Assembly (NCBI GenBank): GCA_031555175.1
Contig: JAVBUP010000067.1
Coordinates: 1 to 40,122 of the forward strand
DNA from: JAVBUP01 sp031555175
Lineage (GTDB): Bacteria; Bacillota_I; Bacilli_A; Erysipelotrichales; Coprobacillaceae
Direction of reading: 5' to 3'
Length of the DNA stretch: 40,122 nucleotides
Both the position numbers and the translations under genes were made by a program. The notes under the pieces were generated by a model. The model was not told the origin of the DNA. It made no database searches and saw nothing but the letters and a program-made list of their open reading frames with translations. Of the stretch, positions 5,534 through 14,106 are shown piece after piece. Position 1 is the first letter of the stretch. Each line of letters starts with the position of its first letter.

Positions 5534-6643
5534 ATGAAAAAACTCGGTTTTGGTTTTATGAGATTACCGTTATTGGATAAAGATGATGTAACAAGTATCG
5601 ATTACGAAGCACTTAATCCAATGGTTGATAAGTATTTAGAAAGAGGATTTACTTATTTTGATACCGCCTATCTATATCATCGTGGTTTTAGTGAAGTAGC
5701 ACTAAGCAATTCTTTAGTTAAGAGACATACACGAAACAGCTATACAATTGCTAGTAAAATGACTATGGCTGCTATTAAACCAGATTTAACGCAAGAAGCT
5801 ATCTTTGCTGATCAATTAAATAAGTTGGGAATTGAATATTTTGATTACTATTTAATTCATAATATGGGCGTACAAAATTATAAACTTGCGACAAAATATG
5901 AATCCTTTGAATTTGCTTTAGACAAAGTAAAGGCTGGGTTTATAAAGGAATTAGGATTTTCTTTTCATGATACACCTGAATTATTGGATCAAATTTTAAC
6001 TGACCATCCAGAAGTATCTTTCGTTCAACTTCAAATCAACTATTTAGATTGGGAAAATGAGAGCATTCAAAGTAGGCGTTGCTATGAAGTAGCTAGAAAG
6101 CATAATAAAAAGATTATAGTTATGGAGCCAGTCAAAGGTGGAACGTTAGTAAATATCCCAGAAGCTGCTAAGAAGAGGTTTAAAGATTATAATCCAAATG
6201 CTAGTATTGCTTCATGGGCGATTAGGTATGTAGCTAGTTTAGAGGGGGTGCATATGGTTTTATCTGGTATGTCCAATATGGATCATGTACTTGATAATAC
6301 TAGTTATATGCAAGATTTTAAGCCTTTAAATAGTGAGGAGAGCAGAATAATTCAGGAGGTTGTTGAAATCATTAATGAGCAAATTGCGATACCATGCACT
6401 GCCTGTGAGTACTGCGTAGAAGACTGTCCGAAACAAATTGCAATACCAAAATACTTTGCGTTATATAACAATCTTAAGCAAACTTCATCGGAAAACTTTA
6501 CACCATTTGTATATTATGCAAATTATATTGAAAATAATGGTAAAGCATCTGATTGTATTGGGTGTAAGGCCTGTGAGAGACATTGCCCACAGCATATAAA
6601 AATAACAGAACATTTGAAAGAAATAGCAAAGATGTTTGAATAA
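5534..6643 (+). CDS. Aldo/keto reductase fused to a two-cluster ferredoxin domain
   Basis: 369 residues. The aldo/keto reductase barrel spans about 1-270 and shows catalytic elements FDTAYLYHRG (Asp and Tyr), TIASKM (Lys) and DYYLIHNMG (His). The C-terminal domain holds two ferredoxin-type motifs, CTACEYCVEDCPK (about residue 285) and CIGCKACERHCPQ (about 340), each expected to bind a 4Fe-4S cluster. This is the predicted-oxidoreductase architecture of anaerobes (COG1453 type); the substrate is unknown. Its ribosome binding site AAGGAGAG lies inside the end of the regulator gene. Context suggests aldehyde detoxification or redox balancing. Confidence 0.9.
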   Translation: MKKLGFGFMRLPLLDKDDVTSIDYEALNPMVDKYLERGFTYFDTAYLYHRGFSEVALSNSLVKRHTRNSYTIASKMTMAAIKPDLTQEAIFADQLNKLGIEYFDYYLIHNMGVQNYKLATKYESFEFALDKVKAGFIKELGFSFHDTPELLDQILTDHPEVSFVQLQINYLDWENESIQSRRCYEVARKHNKKIIVMEPVKGGTLVNIPEAAKKRFKDYNPNASIASWAIRYVASLEGVHMVLSGMSNMDHVLDNTSYMQDFKPLNSEESRIIQEVVEIINEQIAIPCTACEYCVEDCPKQIAIPKYFALYNNLKQTSSENFTPFVYYANYIENNGKASDCIGCKACERHCPQHIKITEHLKEIAKMFE

Positions 6644-6644
6644 G

Positions 6645-6671
6645 AGTGTTGGATAATCAACACTTTTTTTA
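6645..6671 (+). terminator. Terminator of the merR-reductase operon
   Basis: AGTGTTG, loop gataat, CAACACT and a run of seven or eight T, immediately after the reductase stop. Confidence 0.9.
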
Positions 6672-6697
6672 TGGTATAATAATAATGAGGTATTAAT

Positions 6698-7459
6698 ATG
6701 CAATATAATAAGATAATCGAAGATATAGAAGTAATGAAAAAAATTAACTACGTAATAAATAGAGTTAAGAATAATGGTGGGTATGTAACAACAAATTTCC
6801 TAGACCCTTATGAGCAACTTGCATTTGAGGCAATTTGTAAGAGCAATAAATTAAATATTTCTTTTTGGGATAAAGGTATGGATAGTGAAAGAAAGATTGC
6901 AATAATATTTGAGGATTATTATGAAGAACCTAAGTGCACAATTTATAGGGTAAGATATAATACGAAGTACTATTCAATCACTCATCGCGATGTCTTAGGA
7001 GCACTGATGAATGTAGGCATTAAGAGAGAGATGCTAGGAGATATTCTTGTTAATAAACAGGATATAGCATTTTTATGTATGGATAGTGTTAAGGGGCTGA
7101 TTCAGGAAGAGTTAACAAAGATAAAAAATGCTCCTGTCACTTTAGAAGAGATAGAAACATTTATAAAAGAGGACGATGGAATTGAAAAGAAATATATTAT
7201 TTCATCTTTTAGACTAGATACGCTTGTTGCAACATTTGCTGATATAAATCGTGAAGAAGCCAAGGAAAGAATTAAGCGAAAGGAAGTTAAAGTAAATCAT
7301 TTTATTGAAACAGACTATAAATTAGTATGTGATCCGCAGGCATTGATTTCAATAAAAGGATTTGGTAGAGTGCAAATCATCAAGCAAGATGGAGTAACAA
7401 GAAAAGATAATATTGTATTGATAACAAAAGTATATACAAGAAAAAGTAATAGCAAATAA
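6698..7459 (+). CDS. S4-domain RNA-binding protein, YlmH/RqcP2-like
   Basis: 253 residues, the usual length for YlmH. The N-terminal part has DPYEQLAFEAICKSN and the middle contains THRDVLGALMNVGIKREMLGDI, a hallmark of the family. The C-terminal S4 fold starts about residue 180 (SSFRLDTLVATFADINREEA, then KVNHFIE and DLISIKGFGR-like turns). Family knowledge: YlmH binds ribosomal 50S/tRNA and acts in ribosome-associated quality control in some Bacillota. It is normally beside sepF, ylmG and divIVA in the cell division cluster; here it stands alone between two terminators. GAGGT precedes the start, and a TATAAT lies only about 20 bases upstream. Confidence 0.85.
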   Translation: MQYNKIIEDIEVMKKINYVINRVKNNGGYVTTNFLDPYEQLAFEAICKSNKLNISFWDKGMDSERKIAIIFEDYYEEPKCTIYRVRYNTKYYSITHRDVLGALMNVGIKREMLGDILVNKQDIAFLCMDSVKGLIQEELTKIKNAPVTLEEIETFIKEDDGIEKKYIISSFRLDTLVATFADINREEAKERIKRKEVKVNHFIETDYKLVCDPQALISIKGFGRVQIIKQDGVTRKDNIVLITKVYTRKSNSK

Positions 7460-7474
7460 GGGCTATTACTTTTA
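7444..7474 (+). terminator. Terminator overlapping the end of the ylmH-like gene
   Basis: AAGTAATAGC, loop aaataagg, GCTATTACTT and TTT. The 10-bp stem contains the last codons, and the loop contains the stop codon. Confidence 0.85.
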
Positions 7475-7497
7475 ATTAACTTAAAAACTTAAATAAT

Positions 7498-7725
7498 TTA
7501 CATCTTTTGTCCAAATTGCATCATGATATTCTTCACTTCTTCTACTGACTCTGGTTTGAGTAAAGATATCATTTTTGATGCAAAGAGTTGTAGATATTCA
7601 ACATTAAAACTTCCATCTGCTTGTTTGCTAAAACTTTCAGCTAATAATGATTTTGCTTCCTCTACTTTACCTTCTTGAACTCGTTCTATAATAAAATTAT
7701 AGAATTGTTGTTGTCCTGGATTCAT
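7498..7725 (-). CDS. Small protein of unknown function
   Basis: 75 residues, MNPGQQQFYNFIIERVQEGK then an amphipathic helical region (VEEAKSLLAESFSKQADGSF) and a C-terminal helix ending MMQFGQKM. It is probably soluble and all-helical. A GTG three codons upstream (7734) overlaps the Shine-Dalgarno AAGGAG, so the ATG at 7725, 8 bases after it, is preferred. No family recognised. It stands alone, convergent with the ylmH-like gene. The repeated EGKVEEAKSLL pattern suggests a small helical-bundle protein. Confidence 0.7.
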   Translation of the reverse strand: MNPGQQQFYNFIIERVQEGKVEEAKSLLAESFSKQADGSFNVEYLQLFASKMISLLKPESVEEVKNIMMQFGQKM

Positions 7726-7828
7726 TTTGTTCACTCCTTTTTGCTAGATAATACTAACATAAATTATTTTACACGGCAATAACAAAACAGAAGTGTCTAA
7801 TTTGATATTAAGACTTTTGTAACTATGC

Positions 7829-7834
7829 TATAAT
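7829..7834 (+). promoter_or_regulatory. -10 element very close to the ABC exporter start
   Basis: TATAAT ends only 7 bases before the first in-frame ATG (7842). Transcription would start around 7841, making that ATG leaderless, or giving a short leader if the second ATG (7857) is used. Confidence 0.5.
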
Positions 7835-7841
7835 CAATTGA

Positions 7842-9521
7842 ATGGATGTGGTAAGTATGTTAAAACAAAAAATAACTAATTTAATGAAATTTAAAAAATA
7901 TTACATAAAATATAAATGGCATATAGTACGATTGATATTAGTTATGTTAATAGCTAGCTCATTAGGTATGATACTACCATATATAACTAGCAAAAGATTA
8001 GTAGGGATTACTGCTACGTCTTTTTCAACTGTACTCTTTTATTCTTTACTCATTTTGATAACAATATTCTTTCACCATGTTTATTGGTATCTATGGGAAC
8101 GAAACGCAGCTGTGCTTAATCATAAAGTAGAAGAAGATATTCGAAAAGATATTCTTGATGTTTATTTGCACACGCAGTATTTGGAAATAACTAAGAACTC
8201 GAGTGGTTATTATTTGGAAAGATATAATGATGATGTCGTTGAGGTGTCTTCCTTTCTTTCTAATGTTTTAGGGACACTCGCGGATACATTAACAAACTTT
8301 AGTTTCTTAATTTTGATTTATTTCTTCGATATAACATGTGGGGTAATATTTACTATTGGCATTGTTTTATTATATATAGTAGAAGTCATTAAAGTAAAAA
8401 AAGACTTAGCTTATACAATTAAAGTAAAAAATATAACTGAAAAACTAAATTCAAGAATGAATGAAAACTATAAAGGCATAAAAGAAATCAAGGGGTTTGG
8501 AATTTATGATTTAGTTGAGTCATCGACAAATCAGTTAAGCAATCAACTATCATTGGTAAAGACAGAAAAAGCGAAAACTTATGCTAAGTTGAGTCGTATC
8601 AGATCATTTCTACAAAGAGTTATTGATACTGTTTTGATTATCTATGCAGTAGGATATCTTATACCAAACAATCAATTAACAGTAATAATTTTATTAACTA
8701 TAATTGATTACTCTGGCTTTATGTATGACTTAGTTGGGTTCTTTGCTAAAATGGATGCATATTTTATGCAAGGAGATTATAAAGCTGCGCGAATTCTAGA
8801 AATATTAGATAATAGTAAGATTATAAATTATGAAAAGAATAATCAAAAAATTCATGATTATAAAATATTAATCAGAAATTTATCTTATGTGTATGACAAT
8901 GATAAAGAAGTACTCACAAATGTAAATATGGAAATACCTAGCAAAAGTATTTCATTACTCTTAGGAGAATCGGGCAGTGGCAAAAGTACATTATTTGGAA
9001 TAATGACTAGATTACTAGAATGCGAAGATGGGAAAGTGTTTATAGGGGATATTGATATTAATAGGTTATCATTACATGATATTACTGAGTTATTTTGTGT
9101 TGTGAGTCAAGAACCATTTTTAATGAATGATACTATTGAGAACAATCTTAGAATGGTTAATAAAAATGCTACCAGCAAAGAGATTGATGAGGCATGTATC
9201 AAGGCGAATATACATAACGATATTATAAAATTCAGTCAAGGATATCAGACACAAATATTAGAGAACGGGAGTAATCTATCTGGTGGACAAAAGCAAAGAT
9301 TAAGTATTGCCCGTGCAATACTTAAAAATACACCGATTATTTTCTTTGATGAACCAACTAGTGGCCTTGATTTAATAAATCATGATTTAGTGATGGATTC
9401 AATTATGAGTTTAAAAAATGATAAGACAGTTATATTGATTGCTCATAAGATAGAAGATATCAAAAGATTTGATCGCGTGTTTAAGATTGAAGAAGGAGTA
9501 GTGACTATCCAAAATAGTTAA
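7842..9521 (+). CDS. ABC exporter half-transporter (membrane plus ATPase domains)
   Basis: 559 residues: about six transmembrane helices in residues 25-300, then a nucleotide-binding domain. Walker A is GESGSGKST, the signature is LSGGQKQR, Walker B is IIFFDEPTSGLD and the switch His is in LIAHKIED, so ATP hydrolysis should be intact. No partner ABC gene is adjacent, so it probably works as a homodimer. Substrate is unknown; homologues export peptides, lipids or drugs. Start choice is uncertain: ATG 7842 follows the -10 too closely for a normal leader, and ATG 7857 has only a weak GGATGTGG before it. Confidence 0.88.
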   Translation: MDVVSMLKQKITNLMKFKKYYIKYKWHIVRLILVMLIASSLGMILPYITSKRLVGITATSFSTVLFYSLLILITIFFHHVYWYLWERNAAVLNHKVEEDIRKDILDVYLHTQYLEITKNSSGYYLERYNDDVVEVSSFLSNVLGTLADTLTNFSFLILIYFFDITCGVIFTIGIVLLYIVEVIKVKKDLAYTIKVKNITEKLNSRMNENYKGIKEIKGFGIYDLVESSTNQLSNQLSLVKTEKAKTYAKLSRIRSFLQRVIDTVLIIYAVGYLIPNNQLTVIILLTIIDYSGFMYDLVGFFAKMDAYFMQGDYKAARILEILDNSKIINYEKNNQKIHDYKILIRNLSYVYDNDKEVLTNVNMEIPSKSISLLLGESGSGKSTLFGIMTRLLECEDGKVFIGDIDINRLSLHDITELFCVVSQEPFLMNDTIENNLRMVNKNATSKEIDEACIKANIHNDIIKFSQGYQTQILENGSNLSGGQKQRLSIARAILKNTPIIFFDEPTSGLDLINHDLVMDSIMSLKNDKTVILIAHKIEDIKRFDRVFKIEEGVVTIQNS

Positions 9522-9535
9522 TAGATATATTTATT

Positions 9536-9557
9536 AAAGACTGTCCAGCAGTCTTTT
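9536..9557 (+). terminator. Terminator of the ABC exporter gene
   Basis: AAAGACTG, loop tccag, CAGTCTTT, then TATC. An 8-bp stem placed 14 bases after the stop. Confidence 0.8.
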
Positions 9558-9618
9558 ATCATTTAATAAACACTACTCATTAAAATGAAAAAATGCTACA
9601 ATAAGTAGAGGTGTTATT

Positions 9619-10149
9619 ATGCAAATCAAAGAAGTAATTGTTGTTGAAGGTAAAACAGATACAGCATTATTAAAATCTATTTTAGATGTTGATACGATAG
9701 AAACCAATGGGTCTGGGATAACTGAGGAGACATTGCAATTTATTAAAGAAACTAATGAAAAAAGAGGAATTATAGTTTTTACTGATCCAGATTTCCCAGG
9801 GAATCAGATTAGAAATAAAGTTATGCAAGTAGCACCAAATTGTAAACATGCCTTTATTGAAAAAAGTAAGGCGATCGCAAAAGGAAAAGTCGGTGTTGCA
9901 GAGGCAAGTAAAGAAGATGTATTGAAAGCATTAGAAAATGTGGTAACACTAGAAGAAAATAAAGATAGTATTTTATGGAATGATTTCATTAATTTAGATA
10001 TTATTGGAAATAAAAAGAGAAGAATATATTTATATGATTACTTTAACTTAGGTTATGGTAATGTCAAACAATTATATAAAAGAATGAATATGCTTGGTAT
10101 TGAAAAAGATGATATCATAAAAGCATTAAGTGAGGATAAACATGAGTAA
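9619..10149 (+). CDS. rnmV: Ribonuclease M5
   Basis: 176 residues, the normal length. The N-terminal Toprim domain shows VVEGKTDTALLKSIL (catalytic Glu) and IVFTDPDFPGNQIRNKV (DxD). Known role: final cleavage of the 5S rRNA precursor in Bacillota. The adjacent gene is rsmA, overlapping by 8 bases, the same pairing as in Bacillus and many relatives. The start has GAGGTG upstream. Both products act in ribosome maturation. Confidence 0.95.
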   Translation: MQIKEVIVVEGKTDTALLKSILDVDTIETNGSGITEETLQFIKETNEKRGIIVFTDPDFPGNQIRNKVMQVAPNCKHAFIEKSKAIAKGKVGVAEASKEDVLKALENVVTLEENKDSILWNDFINLDIIGNKKRRIYLYDYFNLGYGNVKQLYKRMNMLGIEKDDIIKALSEDKHE

Positions 10150-10996
10150 AGATATTGCTACATATACAAAAACTAAAGAAATTTTAGATAAATACAATTT
10201 AAATGCTAAGAAAGTGTTTGGGCAAAACTTTTTAATTGATAACAATATTATTAGAAATATTGTGGATACTGCTATGATGAGCAAAAGATCTGCTGTTATA
10301 GAAATTGGGCCAGGGATTGGGGCATTGACACAATATTTATCACGAACAGCAGGGAAAGTAATAGCGTTTGAAATAGATGAGCGCTTAAGAGAAGTGTTGG
10401 AAGATACGCTTAGTGAATGCGATAATGTAGAAATTATATGGCAAGATTTTTTAAAAGCAGATTTAAATGAGTTAGTAGATAATTTATTGATAGAGTATGA
10501 TGAAGTATGTGTAGTAGCGAATTTGCCATATTATATCACGACACCTATTTTGACTAAAATTATTGAGTCAAGGGCTAATGTAAGGCGAATCGTGGCAATG
10601 ATGCAAAAGGAAGTTGCCCAAAGACTAAGCGGGAAACCTAATACTAAGGATTATAATTCCTTATCCGTATTTATGGAGTATTATACGAACACTAAAATAG
10701 CATTTACAGTTCCACATACTGTGTTTATCCCTAGACCAAATGTTGATAGTGCGGTTATATGTATAGATATAGTTAAAGATAAATATATACTTGATAATGA
10801 AGCGGAGTTCTTCGAAATCGTTAGAGGTTGTTTTGTACAAAGGAGAAAAACTATTTACAATAATTTGAAAGAATATTTAAAAGATAGTGAGAAGTCACAT
10901 CAAGTACTAGTAGCTGCTAATATCGAAGAAAATAGACGAGCGGAGACTTTATCTATTGATGAGTTTATTGTTTTAGCGAAAGTGATCCAACAATAG
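10142..10996 (+). CDS. rsmA: 16S rRNA dimethyladenosine transferase RsmA (KsgA)
   Basis: 284 residues. SAM-binding motif I is VIEIGPGIGALTQYLS, the acidic residue after strand 2 is in FEIDERL, and the catalytic NLPY is in NLPYYITTPIL. GQNFLIDNNII near the N-terminus is a family hallmark. It dimethylates two adjacent adenines near the 3' end of 16S rRNA. An ATG 12 bases upstream is in frame but lacks a good ribosome binding site; GAGGATAAAC supports the start used. It overlaps rnmV by 8 bases. Confidence 0.97.
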   Translation: MSKDIATYTKTKEILDKYNLNAKKVFGQNFLIDNNIIRNIVDTAMMSKRSAVIEIGPGIGALTQYLSRTAGKVIAFEIDERLREVLEDTLSECDNVEIIWQDFLKADLNELVDNLLIEYDEVCVVANLPYYITTPILTKIIESRANVRRIVAMMQKEVAQRLSGKPNTKDYNSLSVFMEYYTNTKIAFTVPHTVFIPRPNVDSAVICIDIVKDKYILDNEAEFFEIVRGCFVQRRKTIYNNLKEYLKDSEKSHQVLVAANIEENRRAETLSIDEFIVLAKVIQQ

Positions 10997-11052
10997 GTAA
11001 ATGAAATATACCAGTCAATTATTTTCACCTATACTATAATGAGGTGATATAG

Positions 11053-11805
11053 ATGAAAATAGGAGATATGGTAGGAAGAAAAAAATATGGTAAAGATATC
11101 TTGTTTGAAATTTATCGGATTGAAAACAATATTGCATATTTGCGTGGTGTAGAGATTAGGTTAATTGCGGATGCTAGATTAGATGATTTAGAACCAATGG
11201 AGTTGATTGAAATCACTCAGCCAGATTTAGAAAGAAGTATTCTCAAAAGGAATGAGAATATGATTAAAGGTAAAGTGCTGCATTTGGATGGAGATTCAAG
11301 ATATTTAGGTATGTGTTTAAAGAAGTATGCAGATTTAGGAATTAAGGCAGATGGATATTACATTCGAGAATTAGATGTCGCTAATAATATTGAAGACTTA
11401 TTAGAAAAACATCATCCAAATATATTGGTTATAACTGGTCATGATGCTTTAATGCAAAATTCTGATCAACGTAATTTAGATTCGTATACGCATTCACGAA
11501 ATTATATTGAGGCGATACGCGCGGCAAGAAATTATGAACCTGATAAAGATACATTAATAATATTTGCTGGAGGATGCCAATCATATTATGAAGCACTAAT
11601 AGCTGCAGGTGCTAATTTTGCTAGTAGTCCAAAAAGAGTAAATATTCATGCACTTGATCCGGTATACATTGTTGGTCAAGTAGCAAGTGAGAGTGTTAAA
11701 AATTATGTTAATATAGAGGAAATTATCCAGTACACAACAAATAAAGATAGTGGTATTGGCGGGATAGACACTAAAGGCGTTTCAAGAAAAATATATCCCG
11801 TATAA
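11053..11805 (+). CDS. yabG: Sporulation-specific protease YabG
   Basis: 250 residues matching the YabG family (peptidase U57). It begins KIGDMVGRKKYGKDILFEIY, contains VLHLDGDSRYLGMCLKKYAD, ITGHDALMQN and AGGCQSYYEALIAAGANFAS (the Cys lies in the GGCQS turn), and ends in VSRKIYP. Known role: processing of spore coat or coat-morphogenesis proteins in Bacillus and Clostridioides. Its presence is the main evidence for spore formation. It lies directly after rsmA and 10 bases before ispE, close to the order in B. subtilis. GAGGTGAT precedes the start. Only a vegetative-looking TATAAT was found upstream; I could not fit a sporulation sigma-factor promoter. Confidence 0.93.
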   Translation: MKIGDMVGRKKYGKDILFEIYRIENNIAYLRGVEIRLIADARLDDLEPMELIEITQPDLERSILKRNENMIKGKVLHLDGDSRYLGMCLKKYADLGIKADGYYIRELDVANNIEDLLEKHHPNILVITGHDALMQNSDQRNLDSYTHSRNYIEAIRAARNYEPDKDTLIIFAGGCQSYYEALIAAGANFASSPKRVNIHALDPVYIVGQVASESVKNYVNIEEIIQYTTNKDSGIGGIDTKGVSRKIYPV

Positions 11806-11815
11806 GGAGGTCATT

Positions 11816-12652
11816 ATGAAGGTAAGAGCATATGCTAAAATTAACTTAGCGTTAGATGTTGTTAGAAAAAGGGATGATGGCTATCATGACCTTGAGATGA
11901 TTATGGCGCCATTAGAGTTTCATGATTTGATATTCGTTGACCAAATTGAATCAGGAATATTGATTGAATCAGATAACAGATATGTTCCTTGCGATGAAAG
12001 AAACATAGTCTATAAAGTAGCTAGCTTAATGATCAATACGTATGACATAAAAAAAGGAGTACGTATTTATATACATAAACACATACCGATGCAAGCAGGA
12101 CTTGGTGGGGGTAGTGCTGATGGTGCAGCAGTAATGTTAGGAGTTAACAGATTATTTAAACTAAATCTTAGCCTAGAAGAGATGGCGGAATTAGGGAAAA
12201 CTGTTGGGGCTGATATACCATTCTGCCTATATAATAAATTAGCTTATGTTGAAGGAATTGGAGAGAAGATTCAATTAATTGAATCTGATTTTAGTTGCGA
12301 TATGTTACTTGTTAAGCCACGTATTGGGGTATCTACGAAAGCAGCTTTTTCTAATCTAGACTATGATAATTTGACTCATGCAAGTTGTAAAGAGTTAAAA
12401 TTAGCTTTAGAGAATAATGATTATAATGGAGTAGTAAATAATTTAAAAAACTCATTAGAACAAAATATTCCTAATGAAATCAAAGTGTTGAAGAGAGAAT
12501 TGGAAGAATTTGGATTTGATGGGGTATTAATGACTGGTAGTGGTTCATGTGTATTTGCCATTAGCCAAAATCAAGAGTTGCTTCAAGAAGCTTATCTTCA
12601 TTTCAAGAATAAATATCGTTTTGTTAAAAAAACTAGGATAAAAAGGGCATAA
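11816..12652 (+). CDS. ispE: 4-diphosphocytidyl-2-C-methyl-D-erythritol kinase
   Basis: 278-residue GHMP kinase. YAKINLALDVVRKRDDGYHD is the substrate-binding start, PMQAGLGGGSADGAA is the ATP-binding loop, and TGSGSCVFAI is the C-terminal glycine motif. It phosphorylates CDP-methylerythritol in the non-mevalonate isoprenoid pathway; ispD of the same pathway is at 38080. AAGGAGG precedes the start. In B. subtilis veg and sspF lie between yabG and ispE; here only 10 bases separate them. Confidence 0.96.
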   Translation: MKVRAYAKINLALDVVRKRDDGYHDLEMIMAPLEFHDLIFVDQIESGILIESDNRYVPCDERNIVYKVASLMINTYDIKKGVRIYIHKHIPMQAGLGGGSADGAAVMLGVNRLFKLNLSLEEMAELGKTVGADIPFCLYNKLAYVEGIGEKIQLIESDFSCDMLLVKPRIGVSTKAAFSNLDYDNLTHASCKELKLALENNDYNGVVNNLKNSLEQNIPNEIKVLKRELEEFGFDGVLMTGSGSCVFAISQNQELLQEAYLHFKNKYRFVKKTRIKRA

Positions 12653-12662
12653 GCCCTTTTTA
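12641..12662 (+). terminator. Terminator overlapping the ispE stop
   Basis: AAAAGGGC, loop ataa, GCCCTTTTT. The stop codon TAA lies in the loop region. Confidence 0.85.
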
Positions 12663-12710
12663 ATTGATTGAAAATTTGATAGAATAGATTAGTAAATAGG
12701 AGGCGAAATC

Positions 12711-14096
12711 GTGAAGAAGAACGCAATCGTTATGGCTGCTGGGAAAGGCACTAGGATGAAATCTGATAGGCCAAAAGTAGTACAGAATGTCTTATATAAG
12801 CCTATTGTATCACATATAGTTGATGCACTAAAAAAAGCTGATATTGAAAATATCGTAGTTGTAGTTGGATATAAAGCGGAAGAAGTAGAAAAAGTATTAG
12901 AGAATGAAAATGTGAAGTTTGTTTACCAAACTGAACAGTTAGGAACTGGTCATGCAGTGTTACAAGCTGCACCTGTGTTAGAAAATGAGGATGGAATTAC
13001 GGTAGTAATTAATGGAGATGCGCCATTAATTACTGAACAAACAATTTCTGATTTCATTGATCAACACATTGCTGATAAAAATGATATTACAGCAATGACA
13101 ATTGATTTAGATCCAAGTTATCATTTTGGAAGAATTATTAGGAGTAGTGATGGAAGTATCGAAAGAAATGTAGAATATAAGGATGCTTCAGAAGAGATTA
13201 GAAAAATAACTGAGATGAATGCTGGTTTTTATTGTGGTGATAACAAAAAGTTGTTTGAACTACTAAAAGAAGTAAAGAATGATAATGTTCAAAAAGAATA
13301 TTATATTACAGATATCATTGAACTAGGAAATAAGCACAGTTATAAAGTTGGTGGGTATAAAGCCTTAAGCATAGATGAGATAGGTGGAATCAATGATCGT
13401 GTTGAATTGGCTAAAGCTAATACAGCGATGAGAAAAAGAATAAATCATCAACATTTAATTAATGGTGTAGAAATCATTGATCCGGACAATACTTATATTG
13501 GAGTAGATGTAATTATTGGCCCAGAGACAGTAATAGAACCAGGCTGCCTTATAAAAGGAAAAACTGTTATAGGAAGTAATTGTTTTATAGGAGCACATAC
13601 GAAATTAGAAAATGTAACAATTGGAAATAATGTTACTATACTAGATTCATATATCACAGATAGTGTTCTAGATGATGGCGTAGAGTTTGGTCCATACTCG
13701 CGACTTAGAAGTAATTGCCATATTCGCTCTAATGTTCACATAGGGAATTTTGTAGAGATGAAGGCAACTGACTTTGGGGAAACAAGCAAGTGCTCACACT
13801 TCACATACTTAGGAGATAGTGTAGTTGGGAAAGATGTAAACATTGGTTGTGGAACATTCACAGCTAACTACGATGGGAAAAATAAGTCAAAAACATTTAT
13901 TGGTGACCATTCTTTTATAGGGTGTAATACTGTAATGGTTGCGCCTGCAAAAATTGGTAAGGATGCATTTACTGCTGCTGGCTCGGTAATTACTGAAGAG
14001 GTTCCAGACAATGCACTAGCAATTGCTAGATCAAGACAAGTTAATAAAGAGAATTACATTAGTAAGATTATCGAAAAAAGAGAAAATAAAAAATAG
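12711..14096 (+). CDS. glmU: Bifunctional UDP-GlcNAc pyrophosphorylase/GlcN-1-P acetyltransferase
   Basis: 461 residues, full length. The N-terminal uridylyltransferase has AAGKGTRMKSDRPKV and QTEQLGTGHA, with the metal Asp in NGDAPL. The C-terminal left-handed beta helix (from about 250) shows hexapeptide repeats and GCGTFTANYDGKNKSKT, a conserved acetyltransferase loop. It makes UDP-GlcNAc for cell wall synthesis. The start is GTG with AGGAGG 7 bases upstream. prs follows 10 bases later, as gcaD-prs in Bacillus. Confidence 0.97.
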   Translation: MKKNAIVMAAGKGTRMKSDRPKVVQNVLYKPIVSHIVDALKKADIENIVVVVGYKAEEVEKVLENENVKFVYQTEQLGTGHAVLQAAPVLENEDGITVVINGDAPLITEQTISDFIDQHIADKNDITAMTIDLDPSYHFGRIIRSSDGSIERNVEYKDASEEIRKITEMNAGFYCGDNKKLFELLKEVKNDNVQKEYYITDIIELGNKHSYKVGGYKALSIDEIGGINDRVELAKANTAMRKRINHQHLINGVEIIDPDNTYIGVDVIIGPETVIEPGCLIKGKTVIGSNCFIGAHTKLENVTIGNNVTILDSYITDSVLDDGVEFGPYSRLRSNCHIRSNVHIGNFVEMKATDFGETSKCSHFTYLGDSVVGKDVNIGCGTFTANYDGKNKSKTFIGDHSFIGCNTVMVAPAKIGKDAFTAAGSVITEEVPDNALAIARSRQVNKENYISKIIEKRENKK

Positions 14097-14106
14097 GGGA
14101 ATAAAA

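Noticed and set aside
10990..11052. Sporulation sigma-E or sigma-K promoter for yabG
   Set aside because: CTATACTATAATG only loosely resembles the -10 of either, and no correctly spaced -35 was found; it looks more like a sigma-A -10.
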